DNA of 64,000 nt from the NCBI RefSeq assembly GCF_902712855.1, contig NZ_LR743507.1, positions 310,001 through 374,000 on the forward strand, given 5' to 3'. Source of the stretch: Variovorax paradoxus. GTDB lineage: Bacteria; Pseudomonadota; Gammaproteobacteria; Burkholderiales; Burkholderiaceae_C. The position numbers and the translations under genes were made by a program. The notes under the pieces were generated by a model. It was not told the origin of the DNA, made no database searches, and worked only from the letters and a program-made list of their open reading frames with translations. This document shows, in pieces, positions 43,401-51,410 of the stretch; within the stretch, counting starts at the first letter, position 1, and each line of letters starts with the position of its first letter.

Positions 43401-44695
43401 GTCGCTCCCGGCTGCGAAGCCACGCGCAACCCGCTCACGCGGCCCTTGGCCTGGTAGCGGTCGGGCGCGCCGAGCGTGCCCTGCCAGTTGAGGTCGATGC
43501 GCTCGACGAGGCCGCGCGGCGCATAGGCGGCCAGCGCGCGGTGCGTGGCGTCTCCGAGCGGCAGCCTGTCGGCGATGAGCGCCAGCGCGGCGAGGTCGAG
43601 GCGGTCGGCGCGCAGCGCGCCGTGCTCGGGCGTGCGGCCCTTGTTGGGCGTGTGCTGCAGCCAGAGGTTGCCGCCGGGCCAGCGCATGCCGTCGCTGGTG
43701 TCGAACTGCAGCGCCGTGGTCGAGAACTCGAGCGTGTCCTCGGTCAGCAGGCCGGCCAGGCGGCCGGTGACGGCACGCAGCACCAGCGGCTGCAGGTCCT
43801 TGCCGAGCGAGACGTCGACCTTGTCGAGCCCGAGGTCGGCGGTGCCGCCGACCACCTGTCCGTCGTCCACGTCGGCCCACACGCGCAGCGCGCCGTTGCC
43901 TTCGCGGATGCGCGCGTCGAGCGACACGTACTGCCCGAGCCGGGTCACGTCGATGTAGGGCAGGTCGGCATAGAGCTGGCCGTCCCACGTCTGCCAGTGA
44001 CCCGTGCGGATGGACAGCAGCGGCTGGCGGAACTGCCCGCGCAGCGTGAAGCGCACGCCCCAGCCGGCCGGCGGCGTGGCGTCGAGCCGCAGGCCATGGC
44101 GCCGGCCGCCGTTGCGCGCGACGAAGCGGACGTCGGTCAGCAGCAGGGGTTCGGCGTTGCGTTGCTCGTCGGTCCAGCGCACCGTGCCGCCTTCGACGAC
44201 CAGTTCGCGCTGCGCGAAAAACCAGTCGGCGCCCCGGGTCTCTCCGGTGGTATCGGTGCCCATGTGCAAACCAGCCACATGGAGTTTTCCCTGAGTGTCG
44301 CGCCGCACGTCGAGTTGCGGACCTTCGATGTAGAGCTGCTCGAGATTGAGCCGCCAGAGCGACCGCGGCGACACGCTGGCCACCACGCGCACGAGGCGAA
44401 GTGCCTCGCGGTTGCCCGCGTCCTGCAGCACGACATCGCGCAATTCGAAAGCCGGAAAAAGCCCTTCGGAGCGGGCGGTGATCGAGCCGATGCGAACAGG
44501 CACCCCGATGGCCTTGCTAGCCTGTGCCTCCAGAGCGCCGCGAAAATCGCCGATTCGCGGCACAATCCACGCGTGCAGGACAACGACTGACAACGCCAGC
44601 AGAAGCCATGCAGCGATCAACAGACCCAACAGCCAGCGCGCCGTCACAGCGGTGATTTTGAGCAGACGTGAAGGGGAAGACGCCGTGTCGTTCAT
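40469..44695 (-). CDS. yhdP: YhdP-family AsmA-like envelope protein
   Basis: The 1,408-residue protein starts with one membrane helix (about residues 20-45) and continues as a long periplasmic repetitive beta structure of the AsmA/TamB-like type. Recognisable segments are LYIEGPQLDVRRDTQGKLHV near residue 110 and the C-terminal LSAAATQEFHIEGGWTDPK. YhdP, with TamB and YdbH, forms bridges that carry phospholipids from the inner to the outer membrane. The start at 44695 lies 25 bp from the divergent glnE start. It is coupled to the nitrilase gene by a four-base overlap. Confidence 0.92.
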   Translation of the reverse strand: MNDTASSPSRLLKITAVTARWLLGLLIAAWLLLALSVVVLHAWIVPRIGDFRGALEAQASKAIGVPVRIGSITARSEGLFPAFELRDVVLQDAGNREALRLVRVVASVSPRSLWRLNLEQLYIEGPQLDVRRDTQGKLHVAGLHMGTDTTGETRGADWFFAQRELVVEGGTVRWTDEQRNAEPLLLTDVRFVARNGGRRHGLRLDATPPAGWGVRFTLRGQFRQPLLSIRTGHWQTWDGQLYADLPYIDVTRLGQYVSLDARIREGNGALRVWADVDDGQVVGGTADLGLDKVDVSLGKDLQPLVLRAVTGRLAGLLTEDTLEFSTTALQFDTSDGMRWPGGNLWLQHTPNKGRTPEHGALRADRLDLAALALIADRLPLGDATHRALAAYAPRGLVERIDLNWQGTLGAPDRYQAKGRVSGLRVASQPGATDAAPAPASAGATAAPMPPKVHPGTPGLSGATVDFDATHTGGTATLAIAHGTLEFPGVFEDPVIPIDRLSTQLQWKLDNGNAQLQVSKLSFANADAEGDAQASWRTSDPATSSSKRRFPGVLDLQGQLTRADGTRVFRYLPLDIPQHTRDYVRDAVTKGTASSVDFRVRGDLHDMPFMDPKLGDFRIAAKVADVDYAYAPPRKTATSTPSTASARNGMPPPVWPPLTALSGELVFERAGMLVRNARGRLVGAPGVEVTKAEAQIADMSHHASLLRVDAQARGPLAEVLRAGAPLAGETGEIMMRARAAGSADYKLHLELPLAAMDNAKVQASVTLADNELQVVPEAPALTQTRGMLNFTETGFTLANVQGRLLGGDMRLEGRGRFTGPNREVSLKAQGTATADGLRNARGVDWLANIAKKATGSTPYAATFSVRDGTPEFSLVSSLQGLALQLPPPLVKTAEEQMPLRIEKKVLARETRQGAAVPVGTPMQDQLSLDLGRVGSVQYVRDLAGGEARVARGSIGVGLAPGETASLPDKGVFANINVAKLDMGAWQGLLGDTAGASGPAAEAADRADDPSSAYLPTRIAVRAQQLAIAGRTLHNVVLGGTRDGSLWRANIDATELSGYAEYRHAQAGRLYARLARLKIAPSEATQVETLLDEQPDTLPALDIVVDDFELLGKRLGRAEIDAVNRGGAGREWALNKLAFTTPEASFSAKGTWAGTPGGAAGQRRTGMTFRLDIADAGELLTRFGMPGVLRRGKGRLEGDVNWRGSPFSLDYPSLGGQLQLDVEQGQFLKADPGLAKLLGVLSLQALPRRLTLDFRDVFSQGFAFDFVRGDARIDKGIASTNNLQMKGVNAAALMDGSADIVRETTDLRVVVVPEINAGTAALVATAINPAIGLGTFLANWVLSKPLSAAATQEFHIEGGWTDPKIAKVPRSLQLLPQSLPAVPSLPAIPGFPGSQGTSNANEGRKPETTQ

Positions 44696-44720
44696 TGAGG
44701 ATCGCGCTGTGTCCGGAATT

Positions 44721-47528
44721 ATGACCGCCAGCATTCAGAGGGGTTCCACGGAAACCGACAGCAGTGTGAACCAGTTGCCAGCCACTTCGACACAGACCGC
44801 GCAGAACGCGTTCTCCTCCTACTCCCGCTTCGTGCAGCGCCTGCGTCGCAGGTATGCGGCCGAGCTCCCATTGCTTCCCCCTGGCGCGCCGCGGCGCGAT
44901 TCGATGACTGTGGCTTACGAGGCATTGCGCCGACGTGGGGACAGCGTGGGCGATGCGCTCCGGATTGTGCGGCAGCTCGTGATGGAGCGGCTTGTAACTC
45001 TTGATTGCGACGCGCAGGCGCCGCTGGCCGTGGTGACCACCGCCGTCACCGAGCTCGCCGAGCTGGCACTCGACATCGCATGCCAGGACGCCTGCCACGA
45101 ACTCGACGCCGTGCATGGCGCGCCGCTCGGCCCCGAAGGGCAGCGCTCGCAGCTGTGGGTCGTCGGCATGGGCAAGCTCGGCGCACGCGAGCTGAACGTG
45201 TCGAGCGACATCGACCTGATCTACCTCTACGACGTCGACGGCGAGACCCGGGGCGACGCGGACGGCCGCGGGCGGCTGTCGAACCAGGAGTACTTCGCGC
45301 GCGCCGTGAAGCGCATCTATGCACTGGTAGGCGACACCACCGAGCACGGCTTCGTGTTCCGCGTCGACCTGGCGCTGCGGCCCAACGGCAACTCCGGTCC
45401 CAGCGTGGTCTCGCTCGACGCGCTCGAGGAATATTTCCAGGTGCAGGGCCGCGAATGGGAGCGCTTCGCCTGGATGAAGAGCCGCGTCGTCGCACCGCGC
45501 GACGTCGTGCTCGCCGGCCAGGCTCAGGGCCTGCGCGGCGCGGTGCTGCCTTTCGTGTTCAGGCGCTATCTCGACTACAGCGTGTTCGACGCATTGCGCG
45601 TGCTGCATCGGCAGATCCGCGAGCAGTCGGCGCGCCGCAGCGCCGGACGCCCCGAGCGCGCGAACGACGTGAAGCTGTCGCGCGGCGGCATCCGCGAGAT
45701 CGAGTTCACCGTGCAGCTGCTGCAGGTGGTGCGCGGCGGCCAGTTTCCCGAACTGCGCACGCGGCCCACGCTCGACGCGCTGCAGCGCCTGGCGCGCGCC
45801 AACCTCATGCCCCAGGAAACCGCCGACGCGCTGGCCTCGGCCTACGAGTTCCTGCGCCGCGTGGAGCACCGCATCCAGTACCTCGACGACCAGCAGACGC
45901 ATGCGCTGCCGGTCGCCGACGACGACCTGCGCTGGATCGCCCAGACCATGGGCTACGCCGACTGCTGCCCGTTCCTCGCGCAACTCGACACGCACCGCGA
46001 GTTCGTGGCGCAGGAGTTCGACAAGCTGCTCGGCGGCGAGAAGCCCTGCAACGGCAAGTGCAGCGGCAAGAAGGCCGCCGCGCCGGCCGACCTGGCCGAC
46101 CTGCTCGACGACCTGCCTCCCGCCTTCGCCGAGCGCATCCGCGACTGGTGCGAACAGCCGCGCGTGCTGGCCCTGCGCGAGGAAACCCGCGCGCGGCTGC
46201 GCCAGCTGGTGCAGCGCACCGGCGCCTGGCTGAAAGAACCCGATGGCGAGGGCGAAGGCCAGACGCCGCGCCATGTCGACGCCGCGCTGCGCTGGGCCGA
46301 CTGGATCGAGCCGCTGCTGCGCCGCGAGAGCTACCTGGCGCTGCTGGTCGAGCGCCCGGCCGTTCAGGAGCGGCTGCTGCGCCTGCTGGGCGCTGCCCGG
46401 TGGCCCGCGCGCTACCTGATGCAGCACCCCGGCGTGATCGACGAGCTTGCAAGCGACGAGATGCTCGCGGGCCGCTTCGTGGCCGCCGAGTTCGAGCGCG
46501 AGCTCGAGGCGCGCCACGCATCGCTCACCCGTACAGGCGAGGCCGACGAGGAGCGGCTGCTGAACCTGCTGCGCCATGCCCACCATGCGGAGGTGTTCCG
46601 TACGCTGGCGCGCGACGTCGACGGCCGCATCACCGTGGAACAGGTGGCCGACGACCTGAGCGCGCTGGCCGACACCACGCTGCGTGTGACCGCCCGCTGG
46701 TGCTGGCCGCATGTGCGCAACCGGCACCGCGACGTGCCGCAGTTCGCGATCATCGGCTACGGCAAGCTGGGCGGCAAGGAGCTCGGCTACGGCAGCGACT
46801 TGGACATCGTGTTCGTCTACGACGACGACGACGAGCGCGCCGGCGAGGTCTATGCGGCCTACGTGCGCAAGCTCATCAACTGGCTCACGGTGAAGACGCG
46901 CGAAGGCGACCTGTTCGAGATCGACACGGCGCTTCGGCCCAACGGCAACTCGGGCCTGCTGACCACCAGCTTCGAGGCCTACGAGAAGTACCAGCTCGGC
47001 CGCGGCAGCAACACCGCCTGGACCTGGGAACACCAGGCCATGACGCGTGCGCGCTTCGTGATGGGCAGCGAGGACCACGGCGTCGAACTGGGGCAGCGTT
47101 TCGACCAGGTGCGCGAGGCCGTGCTGGTGGCCTCGCGCGACCGCGAGGCGCTGAAGGCGGAGATCATCGCGATGCGCAACAAGCTGCGCGGCGCGCGGCC
47201 GGTGAAGGCCGATCGCTTCGACGTGAAGCACAGCCCCGGCGGCATGGTCGACGCCGAGTTCGCGGTGCAGTTCCTGGTGCTGTCGTCCTCGGGCGAGCAC
47301 CCGGAGCTGATTCCGAACGTGGGCAACATCGCGCTGCTGCTGCGCGCCGAACTGGCCGGCCTGCTGCCCGAGGGCGTGGGCCGCAGCGCGGCGCGCGCCT
47401 ATCGCGAACTGCGACGCGTGCAGCACCGTGCACGCCTGAACGAAGAGCCGACGCAGGTCACCCCACCCGCACTGGCCGCCGAGCGCGACGCCATGCTGGC
47501 GCTGTGGAAGGCGGTATTCGGAGGATGA
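44721..47528 (+). CDS. glnE: Glutamine synthetase adenylyltransferase/adenylyl-removing enzyme
   Basis: The 935-residue protein has two nucleotidyltransferase domains. The N-terminal adenylyl-removing site is GMGKLGARELNVSSDIDLIY near residues 150-170, and the C-terminal adenylyltransferase site is GYGKLGGKELGYGSDLDIVF near 680-700. Both active-site aspartate pairs are present. GlnE covalently controls glutamine synthetase in response to nitrogen status through PII. The ATG at 44721 lies 25 bp from the divergent yhdP start, leaving very little room for promoters. An ATGA overlap connects it to rlpA. Confidence 0.94.
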   Translation: MTASIQRGSTETDSSVNQLPATSTQTAQNAFSSYSRFVQRLRRRYAAELPLLPPGAPRRDSMTVAYEALRRRGDSVGDALRIVRQLVMERLVTLDCDAQAPLAVVTTAVTELAELALDIACQDACHELDAVHGAPLGPEGQRSQLWVVGMGKLGARELNVSSDIDLIYLYDVDGETRGDADGRGRLSNQEYFARAVKRIYALVGDTTEHGFVFRVDLALRPNGNSGPSVVSLDALEEYFQVQGREWERFAWMKSRVVAPRDVVLAGQAQGLRGAVLPFVFRRYLDYSVFDALRVLHRQIREQSARRSAGRPERANDVKLSRGGIREIEFTVQLLQVVRGGQFPELRTRPTLDALQRLARANLMPQETADALASAYEFLRRVEHRIQYLDDQQTHALPVADDDLRWIAQTMGYADCCPFLAQLDTHREFVAQEFDKLLGGEKPCNGKCSGKKAAAPADLADLLDDLPPAFAERIRDWCEQPRVLALREETRARLRQLVQRTGAWLKEPDGEGEGQTPRHVDAALRWADWIEPLLRRESYLALLVERPAVQERLLRLLGAARWPARYLMQHPGVIDELASDEMLAGRFVAAEFERELEARHASLTRTGEADEERLLNLLRHAHHAEVFRTLARDVDGRITVEQVADDLSALADTTLRVTARWCWPHVRNRHRDVPQFAIIGYGKLGGKELGYGSDLDIVFVYDDDDERAGEVYAAYVRKLINWLTVKTREGDLFEIDTALRPNGNSGLLTTSFEAYEKYQLGRGSNTAWTWEHQAMTRARFVMGSEDHGVELGQRFDQVREAVLVASRDREALKAEIIAMRNKLRGARPVKADRFDVKHSPGGMVDAEFAVQFLVLSSSGEHPELIPNVGNIALLLRAELAGLLPEGVGRSAARAYRELRRVQHRARLNEEPTQVTPPALAAERDAMLALWKAVFGG

Positions 47529-48817
47529 GGCCCACCCCCGGTCTTCGCGGCGTTCCCGCTTTTCGCGCACTCGGTGCCGCTTCGCCGACCTCGTTGCGGG
47601 AGGCGACGTCAGCGGCCTGGCAGGGCCGGCTCCGCGAGGTTGCGCGACACGACTGCCGGGGAAATGGCACGGGGAAGAAAGCGGCGGTGGTGTGCGCGGT
47701 CGCCGTCGCCGTCGTTCTCGCGGGTTGCGCGAGCGGCCCTCGCAGCGGCGGCGGTGTCGCAGGTGGCCGCGACGGCCCCGGCACCCACATTCCGCCCGAC
47801 CTCGCCAGCGTGCCCGACGCCGAGCCCCGCATGGAGCCGATCCGCACGAGCGGCGGCACCAGCAAGCCCTATACGGTACTGGGCCGCGGCTATGCGCCGA
47901 TCACCGACGACCGGCCGTTCCGCGAGTCGGGGCTGGCAAGCTGGTACGGCAGCAAGTTCCACGCGGCCTCGACCTCGAGCGGCGAACCCTACGACATGTA
48001 CGCGATGACAGCCGCGCACAAGACGCTGCCGCTGCCGAGCTACGTGCGCGTGCGCAACCCGGCCAACGGGCGCGAGGTGATCGTGCGCGTGAACGACCGC
48101 GGCCCCTTCGTCGACGGCCGCGTCATCGATCTGAGCTACACGGCCGCGCTGAAGCTCGACCTGCTGCGCGGCGTGGCGCCCGTGGAGATCGAGCGGATCA
48201 CGAACGAGGACATCCGCACCGGCGCATGGCGGCGCGACGCGGGCACGGCGTACGCCGCAGCCCCGGCCGCAGCCGTTGCGGCGCCGCTGGCCGTGCCCGT
48301 GCGCATGCCGCCCGTGCGCACGGCAAGTGCGCAGCAACCGGTGCAGGTGCCGGCCCAGTGGGTGGCGCCCGTGGCGGCCACCTACGACGACCTGCCGCCG
48401 CCGGCCTCGACGATGCCCGTCGTGCCGCAGACGCCGATCGCGCCGGCGATGCCGTCGGCGCCAGGTTCCGCTTCATCGCCGGCACGCCCGGCCATCGTGG
48501 TGAACGACCTCGCTCCGCTCGAGGCCGCACCGTCGTCGCCCCCACCGCTGCCGGCCGGCGCGCCCGCGCCATCCACGGCCCTGCAGGGCTTCTGGGTCCA
48601 GCTGGGTGCGTTCCGGGAAGCCGACGGCGCCCAGACCCTCCTGAGCCAGGCGGCGCGCGGGCTGCCCTCGCTGGCCGCACAGCTGCGCGTGTTCAGCGAG
48701 TCCGGCACGCACCGCCTGCAGGCCGGGCCCTTCCCGTCGCGCGCAGAAGCGGGCGACGCGGCCGCGCAGTTGCGCGACAGCCTGCACATCGCGCCGATGG
48801 TGGTCGAGCGCAAGTAG
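47525..48817 (+). CDS. rlpA: Septal ring lytic transglycosylase RlpA-family lipoprotein
   Basis: The 430-residue protein has a double-psi beta-barrel with GLASWYGSKFHAASTSSGEP, TAAHKTLPLPSYVRVRNPAN and VNDRGPFVDGRVIDLSYTAA, then a long proline/alanine linker and a C-terminal SPOR domain (GFWVQLGAFREADGAQTLL onward) that targets septal peptidoglycan. The lipobox LAGC ends at residue 68, so a 50-residue leader precedes the hydrophobic segment; a later GTG start is possible. The ATG at 47525 overlaps the glnE stop (ATGA). RlpA cleaves naked glycans at division. Confidence 0.9.
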   Translation: MRPTPGLRGVPAFRALGAASPTSLREATSAAWQGRLREVARHDCRGNGTGKKAAVVCAVAVAVVLAGCASGPRSGGGVAGGRDGPGTHIPPDLASVPDAEPRMEPIRTSGGTSKPYTVLGRGYAPITDDRPFRESGLASWYGSKFHAASTSSGEPYDMYAMTAAHKTLPLPSYVRVRNPANGREVIVRVNDRGPFVDGRVIDLSYTAALKLDLLRGVAPVEIERITNEDIRTGAWRRDAGTAYAAAPAAAVAAPLAVPVRMPPVRTASAQQPVQVPAQWVAPVAATYDDLPPPASTMPVVPQTPIAPAMPSAPGSASSPARPAIVVNDLAPLEAAPSSPPPLPAGAPAPSTALQGFWVQLGAFREADGAQTLLSQAARGLPSLAAQLRVFSESGTHRLQAGPFPSRAEAGDAAAQLRDSLHIAPMVVERK

Positions 48818-48861
48818 CGCGCGGCGCGGGTCATGCAAATCCCGCGGCGCGGGGGTCTGCA

Positions 48862-48879
48862 AAGCCCGCAGGCGGGCTT
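48862..48879. terminator. Palindromic hairpin between convergent genes
   Basis: AAGCCCGC/GCGGGCTT (48862-48869 with 48872-48879) is a perfect palindrome between the rlpA stop and the stop of the AhpD-like gene. It could terminate either strand, but no long U-tract is present. Confidence 0.55.
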
Positions 48880-48885
48880 GTGCAC

Positions 48886-49347
48886 TCAGGCCAGCGGCTT
48901 GGCCGCGACCGGCACGCGCATGCCGACGTTCAGGCGGTTCCAGGTGTTGATCTGCGCAATGGCCACCGACAGCTCGGCGATTTCCAGGTCGCTGAAGTTG
49001 GCCTTCAGCGCGGCGAATTCCGCTTCGCGTTCGTCATGCCTGTCGGCCAGGCGCGTGAGCGATTCGGCCCAGGCCAGCGCAGCGCGTTCGCGCTCGCTGA
49101 AGAAGCTCGTCTCGCGCCAGGTCGGCAGGCTGTTGATGCGCTGCCACTCCTCGCCCTGCTTGCGCAGGTCGCGCACGTGCATGTCGAGGCAGTACGCGCA
49201 GCCGTTGATCTGCGAGACGCGGGCGTAGACGTAGTCCAGCAGCACGTTGCCGAGCGTGCTCGACGCGATGCTGGTGTTGACGGCCAGGATCGCCTCGAAG
49301 GACTTCGGAACGAGCTTGAACCAGTTCAGGCGTGCGGTGGTGGTCAT
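48886..49347 (-). CDS. AhpD/carboxymuconolactone-decarboxylase-type protein
   Basis: This 153-residue helical protein has the AhpD active-site motif CAYCLDMH (C50, C53, H57) preceded by YARVSQING. Such proteins are peroxidase-like thiol enzymes or decarboxylases. In ECF41 systems the sigma factor is encoded next to exactly this type of protein. The ATG at 49347 follows GGAGAAAACC; a longer reading is unsupported. An ECF41-type promoter lies 44 bp upstream. Its probable role is thiol-based peroxide reduction, with the physiological substrate unknown. Confidence 0.88.
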   Translation of the reverse strand: MTTTARLNWFKLVPKSFEAILAVNTSIASSTLGNVLLDYVYARVSQINGCAYCLDMHVRDLRKQGEEWQRINSLPTWRETSFFSERERAALAWAESLTRLADRHDEREAEFAALKANFSDLEIAELSVAIAQINTWNRLNVGMRVPVAAKPLA

Positions 49348-49391
49348 GGTTTTCTCCAGGTGGTTGCAATGAAATCTGCTTACCTGATGAA

Positions 49392-49418
49392 GACGGGCGA
49401 CGCGGACGCCCTGTGACA
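49392..49418 (-). promoter_or_regulatory. ECF41-type promoter for AhpD-like gene
   Basis: On the minus strand TGTCACA (49418-49412) is followed by exactly 16 bp and CGTC (49395-49392), the promoter consensus I recall for ECF41 sigma factors. The -10 lies 44 bp upstream of the AhpD start codon, leaving room for a ribosome-binding site. Confidence 0.8.
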
Positions 49419-49429
49419 CGCCGGGCGAA

Positions 49430-50320
49430 TTATTTCGAAGAAAAAACCTGGGCGATGCGGGCGAGCTTGTCGGGATTGCGCTGCGCGCGGATGCGCACGA
49501 TGCGGTCGTTCTCGATCTCGAAGGTCTGCGCCGACTCGAGCTTGCCGTCGATGAAGCGCAGCAGGCCCGGCTCTCCGTTGATGTCGACCAGCTCCATGCG
49601 CACCGCCGGCCCCAGGCGGCGCCAGAGCGCGTAGTAAAGCTGCGCCAGCCGCTGACCGCCGCTCAGCACCCTGCTGAAGACCGGCACCTTGCCGCCGCCG
49701 TCGCCGATGAGTTCGACGTCTTCGGCCATCAGCGCCTTCAGGTCCTGCATGCTGCCGCGCGCCGCGGCGTCCGCGAAGGCGCGCAGCAGGCGCTGGTGCG
49801 TCTCGCGCGGCACGCTGAACCGCGGACGCCCTTCCTGCACCTGGGCCTTGGCACGGTGCACGAGTTGGCGGCAGGCGGCCTCGCTCTTGCCGAGGGTGCG
49901 GGCGACCTCGTCGTAGTCGGCATCGAACACCTCGCGCAGCAGAAAGGCGGCACGGGCCTCGGGGGCAAGGCGCTCGAGCACGGCAAGGAAGGCGACGGAG
50001 ATGTTGTCGGCGCGCTCGAGCAGCGCCTCGGGCGTCTCGGGCGCGCCCGAGGCGCCGGTCAGCACGGGTTCGGGCATCCAGGCGCCGGTGTAGTGCTCGC
50101 GCTGGATCTTGGCGACGCGCAGCCGGTCGATCGACAGCCGGGTGACCACGGTCACGAGCCAGGCTTCAGCACTGTCGAAGGTGTCTTTGGCGGCCTCGTG
50201 CCAGCGCAGCCAGGCGTCCTGCACCACCTCTTCGGCCTCGCCCATGGAACCGAGCATGCGGTACGCGATGCCGTGCAGGCGCGGGCGGTGGCTGTTGAAG
50301 GTGCGGGTGGCGTCGTCCAT
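49430..50320 (-). CDS. ECF41-type RNA polymerase sigma factor with SnoaL-like C-terminal domain
   Basis: The 296-residue protein has sigma-70 region 2 (HRPRLHGIAYRMLGSMGEAE, then EVVQDAWLRW) and region 4 (LERLAPEARAAFLLREVFDA and DYDEVARTLGKSEAACRQLV). About 120 extra C-terminal residues (RGSMQDLKALMAEDVELIGD onward) form a SnoaL-like fold that regulates ECF41 sigma factors in place of an anti-sigma factor. The ATG at 50320 begins the conserved sigma start, but its ECF41-type -10 lies only eight bases upstream, implying a leaderless transcript. It is autoregulated by inference and controls the AhpD-like gene. Confidence 0.9.
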   Translation of the reverse strand: MDDATRTFNSHRPRLHGIAYRMLGSMGEAEEVVQDAWLRWHEAAKDTFDSAEAWLVTVVTRLSIDRLRVAKIQREHYTGAWMPEPVLTGASGAPETPEALLERADNISVAFLAVLERLAPEARAAFLLREVFDADYDEVARTLGKSEAACRQLVHRAKAQVQEGRPRFSVPRETHQRLLRAFADAAARGSMQDLKALMAEDVELIGDGGGKVPVFSRVLSGGQRLAQLYYALWRRLGPAVRMELVDINGEPGLLRFIDGKLESAQTFEIENDRIVRIRAQRNPDKLARIAQVFSSK

Positions 50321-50328
50321 GGGGCGTA

Positions 50329-50355
50329 GACGGATGGCGGCATGCTCCTGTGACA
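50329..50355 (-). promoter_or_regulatory. ECF41-type promoter for the sigma factor itself
   Basis: TGTCACA (50355-50349) is followed by exactly 16 bp and CGTC (50332-50329) on the minus strand. It matches the promoter at 49392-49418 in both elements and spacing. The -10 ends eight bases before the start codon, so the predicted transcript is leaderless or nearly so. Confidence 0.78.
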
Positions 50356-50360
50356 CCGGA

Positions 50361-50394
50361 CGAAAAATCGCCCCGGGATGCGGGGCGATTTTTC
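50361..50394 (-). terminator. Strong intrinsic terminator of ferritin-like gene
   Basis: A perfect 13-bp stem (50362-50374 with 50382-50394) ends in TTTTTC on the minus strand, 30 bp past the stop at 50424. It isolates the sigma-factor gene, whose -35 starts just beyond it. Confidence 0.9.
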
Positions 50395-50423
50395 TTGTTG
50401 CGTCACCGGCCGGGGCGTCGGGC

Positions 50424-51281
50424 TCAGGCGCCCTGGTATTCGGCCTTGGAACCAAGCGTGGCCGCCACTTCCTTGCGGTAGCGGTTGAGTTCCTGGACGG
50501 TCTTGAAGCTGCGGTTCATGAGCAGGCTCAGGTTGTGCAGGATGCGCTCGCCAACCTTGGTTTCCCAGACGGCGTCGAACTTGATCTGCTTGTCGAGCCA
50601 GTGCTCGAGCCAGTCCGGGTCGGGCATGCGGCTCTGGATGGTGTCGTTGGGGAACAGCGCCTTGTTCACGTGCAGGTTGGTCGGATGCAGGGCTTGGGCG
50701 GTGCGTCGCGCGCTGGCCATCAGGACGCCGACCTTGGTGAACGCGGCACGGGCCTCGTCGCCGAACTTTTCCATCGCACGCTTCATGTAGCGCAGGTAGG
50801 CACCGCCGTGGCGGGCTTCGTCCTGGCTCAGCGTGGTGTAGATGTGCTTGATGACCGGCTCGGTGTGCCACTGGGCGGCACGGCGGTACCAGTGGTTGAG
50901 GCGGATCTCGCCGCAGAAATGCAGCATGAGGGTTTCGAGCGGCGGGGCCGGGTCGAAGTCGAAGCGCACCTCGTGCAGCTCGGCCTCGGTGGGCGCGTGC
51001 TTGGGGCTGAAGCGCTTCAGGTACTCCATGAGCACCAGCGAGTGCTTCTGTTCCTCGAAGAACCAGATCGACATGAAAGCGGAAAAATCGCTATCGTGTC
51101 GGTTGTCGCGCAGGAACATCTCGGTGGCCGGCAACGCCGCCCACTCCGTGATGGCATTCATCTTGATGGTCTGCGCCTGCTCTTCCGACAGCAAGGAAGC
51201 GTCGAACGACTGCCAGGGAATGTCCTTGTCCATGTCCCAGCGGACGGATTCGAGTTGTCTGAAGAGTTCCGGATAGAGCAT
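50424..51281 (-). CDS. Ferritin-like di-iron protein (acyl-ACP-desaturase-like)
   Basis: This 285-residue helical protein has two EExxH-type iron motifs, WFFEEQKHSLVLMEYLKRF and LSQDEARHGGAYLRYM, separated by about 90 residues, plus a glutamate in AITEWAALPATEM. That layout fits the ferritin-like superfamily branch with plant-type acyl-ACP desaturases and related oxygenases. It may therefore desaturate or oxidise a fatty-acyl chain, which fits the lipid-modifying operon downstream; this is inference. The ATG at 51281 precedes the conserved MLYPELFRQLESVRWD start. It is divergent from the glutathione peroxidase. Confidence 0.8.
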   Translation of the reverse strand: MLYPELFRQLESVRWDMDKDIPWQSFDASLLSEEQAQTIKMNAITEWAALPATEMFLRDNRHDSDFSAFMSIWFFEEQKHSLVLMEYLKRFSPKHAPTEAELHEVRFDFDPAPPLETLMLHFCGEIRLNHWYRRAAQWHTEPVIKHIYTTLSQDEARHGGAYLRYMKRAMEKFGDEARAAFTKVGVLMASARRTAQALHPTNLHVNKALFPNDTIQSRMPDPDWLEHWLDKQIKFDAVWETKVGERILHNLSLLMNRSFKTVQELNRYRKEVAATLGSKAEYQGA

Positions 51282-51299
51282 CAATGTCTTTCTATGGCC

Positions 51300-51315
51300 G
51301 CCGATTTTAGTCGGC
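51300..51315. promoter_or_regulatory. Small palindrome between divergent di-iron and GPx genes
   Basis: GCCGA-TTTTAG-TCGGC lies 19 bp upstream of the ferritin-like start. It may be an operator in the divergent promoter region 51282-51410; nothing else is visible there. Confidence 0.3.
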
Positions 51316-51410
51316 CCGTTTGGCGCGACCATGACAGACGCGCGATGATGCGAATACGTGCGCCGTGGCGACACGGATGTACACCCCTTTCAAGACCCTT
51401 GGAGTCCGCC

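Noticed and set aside
41010..43988. Very long minus-strand reading in a second frame within yhdP
   Set aside because: It is one of many GC-driven shadow frames, with low-complexity Arg/Ala/His composition; the yhdP frame has clear family sequence.
47565..47660. Repeat-like GC tract at the rlpA 5' end as a degenerate element copy
   Set aside because: It does not align with the conserved hairpin or tail and lies within the coding frame of rlpA.
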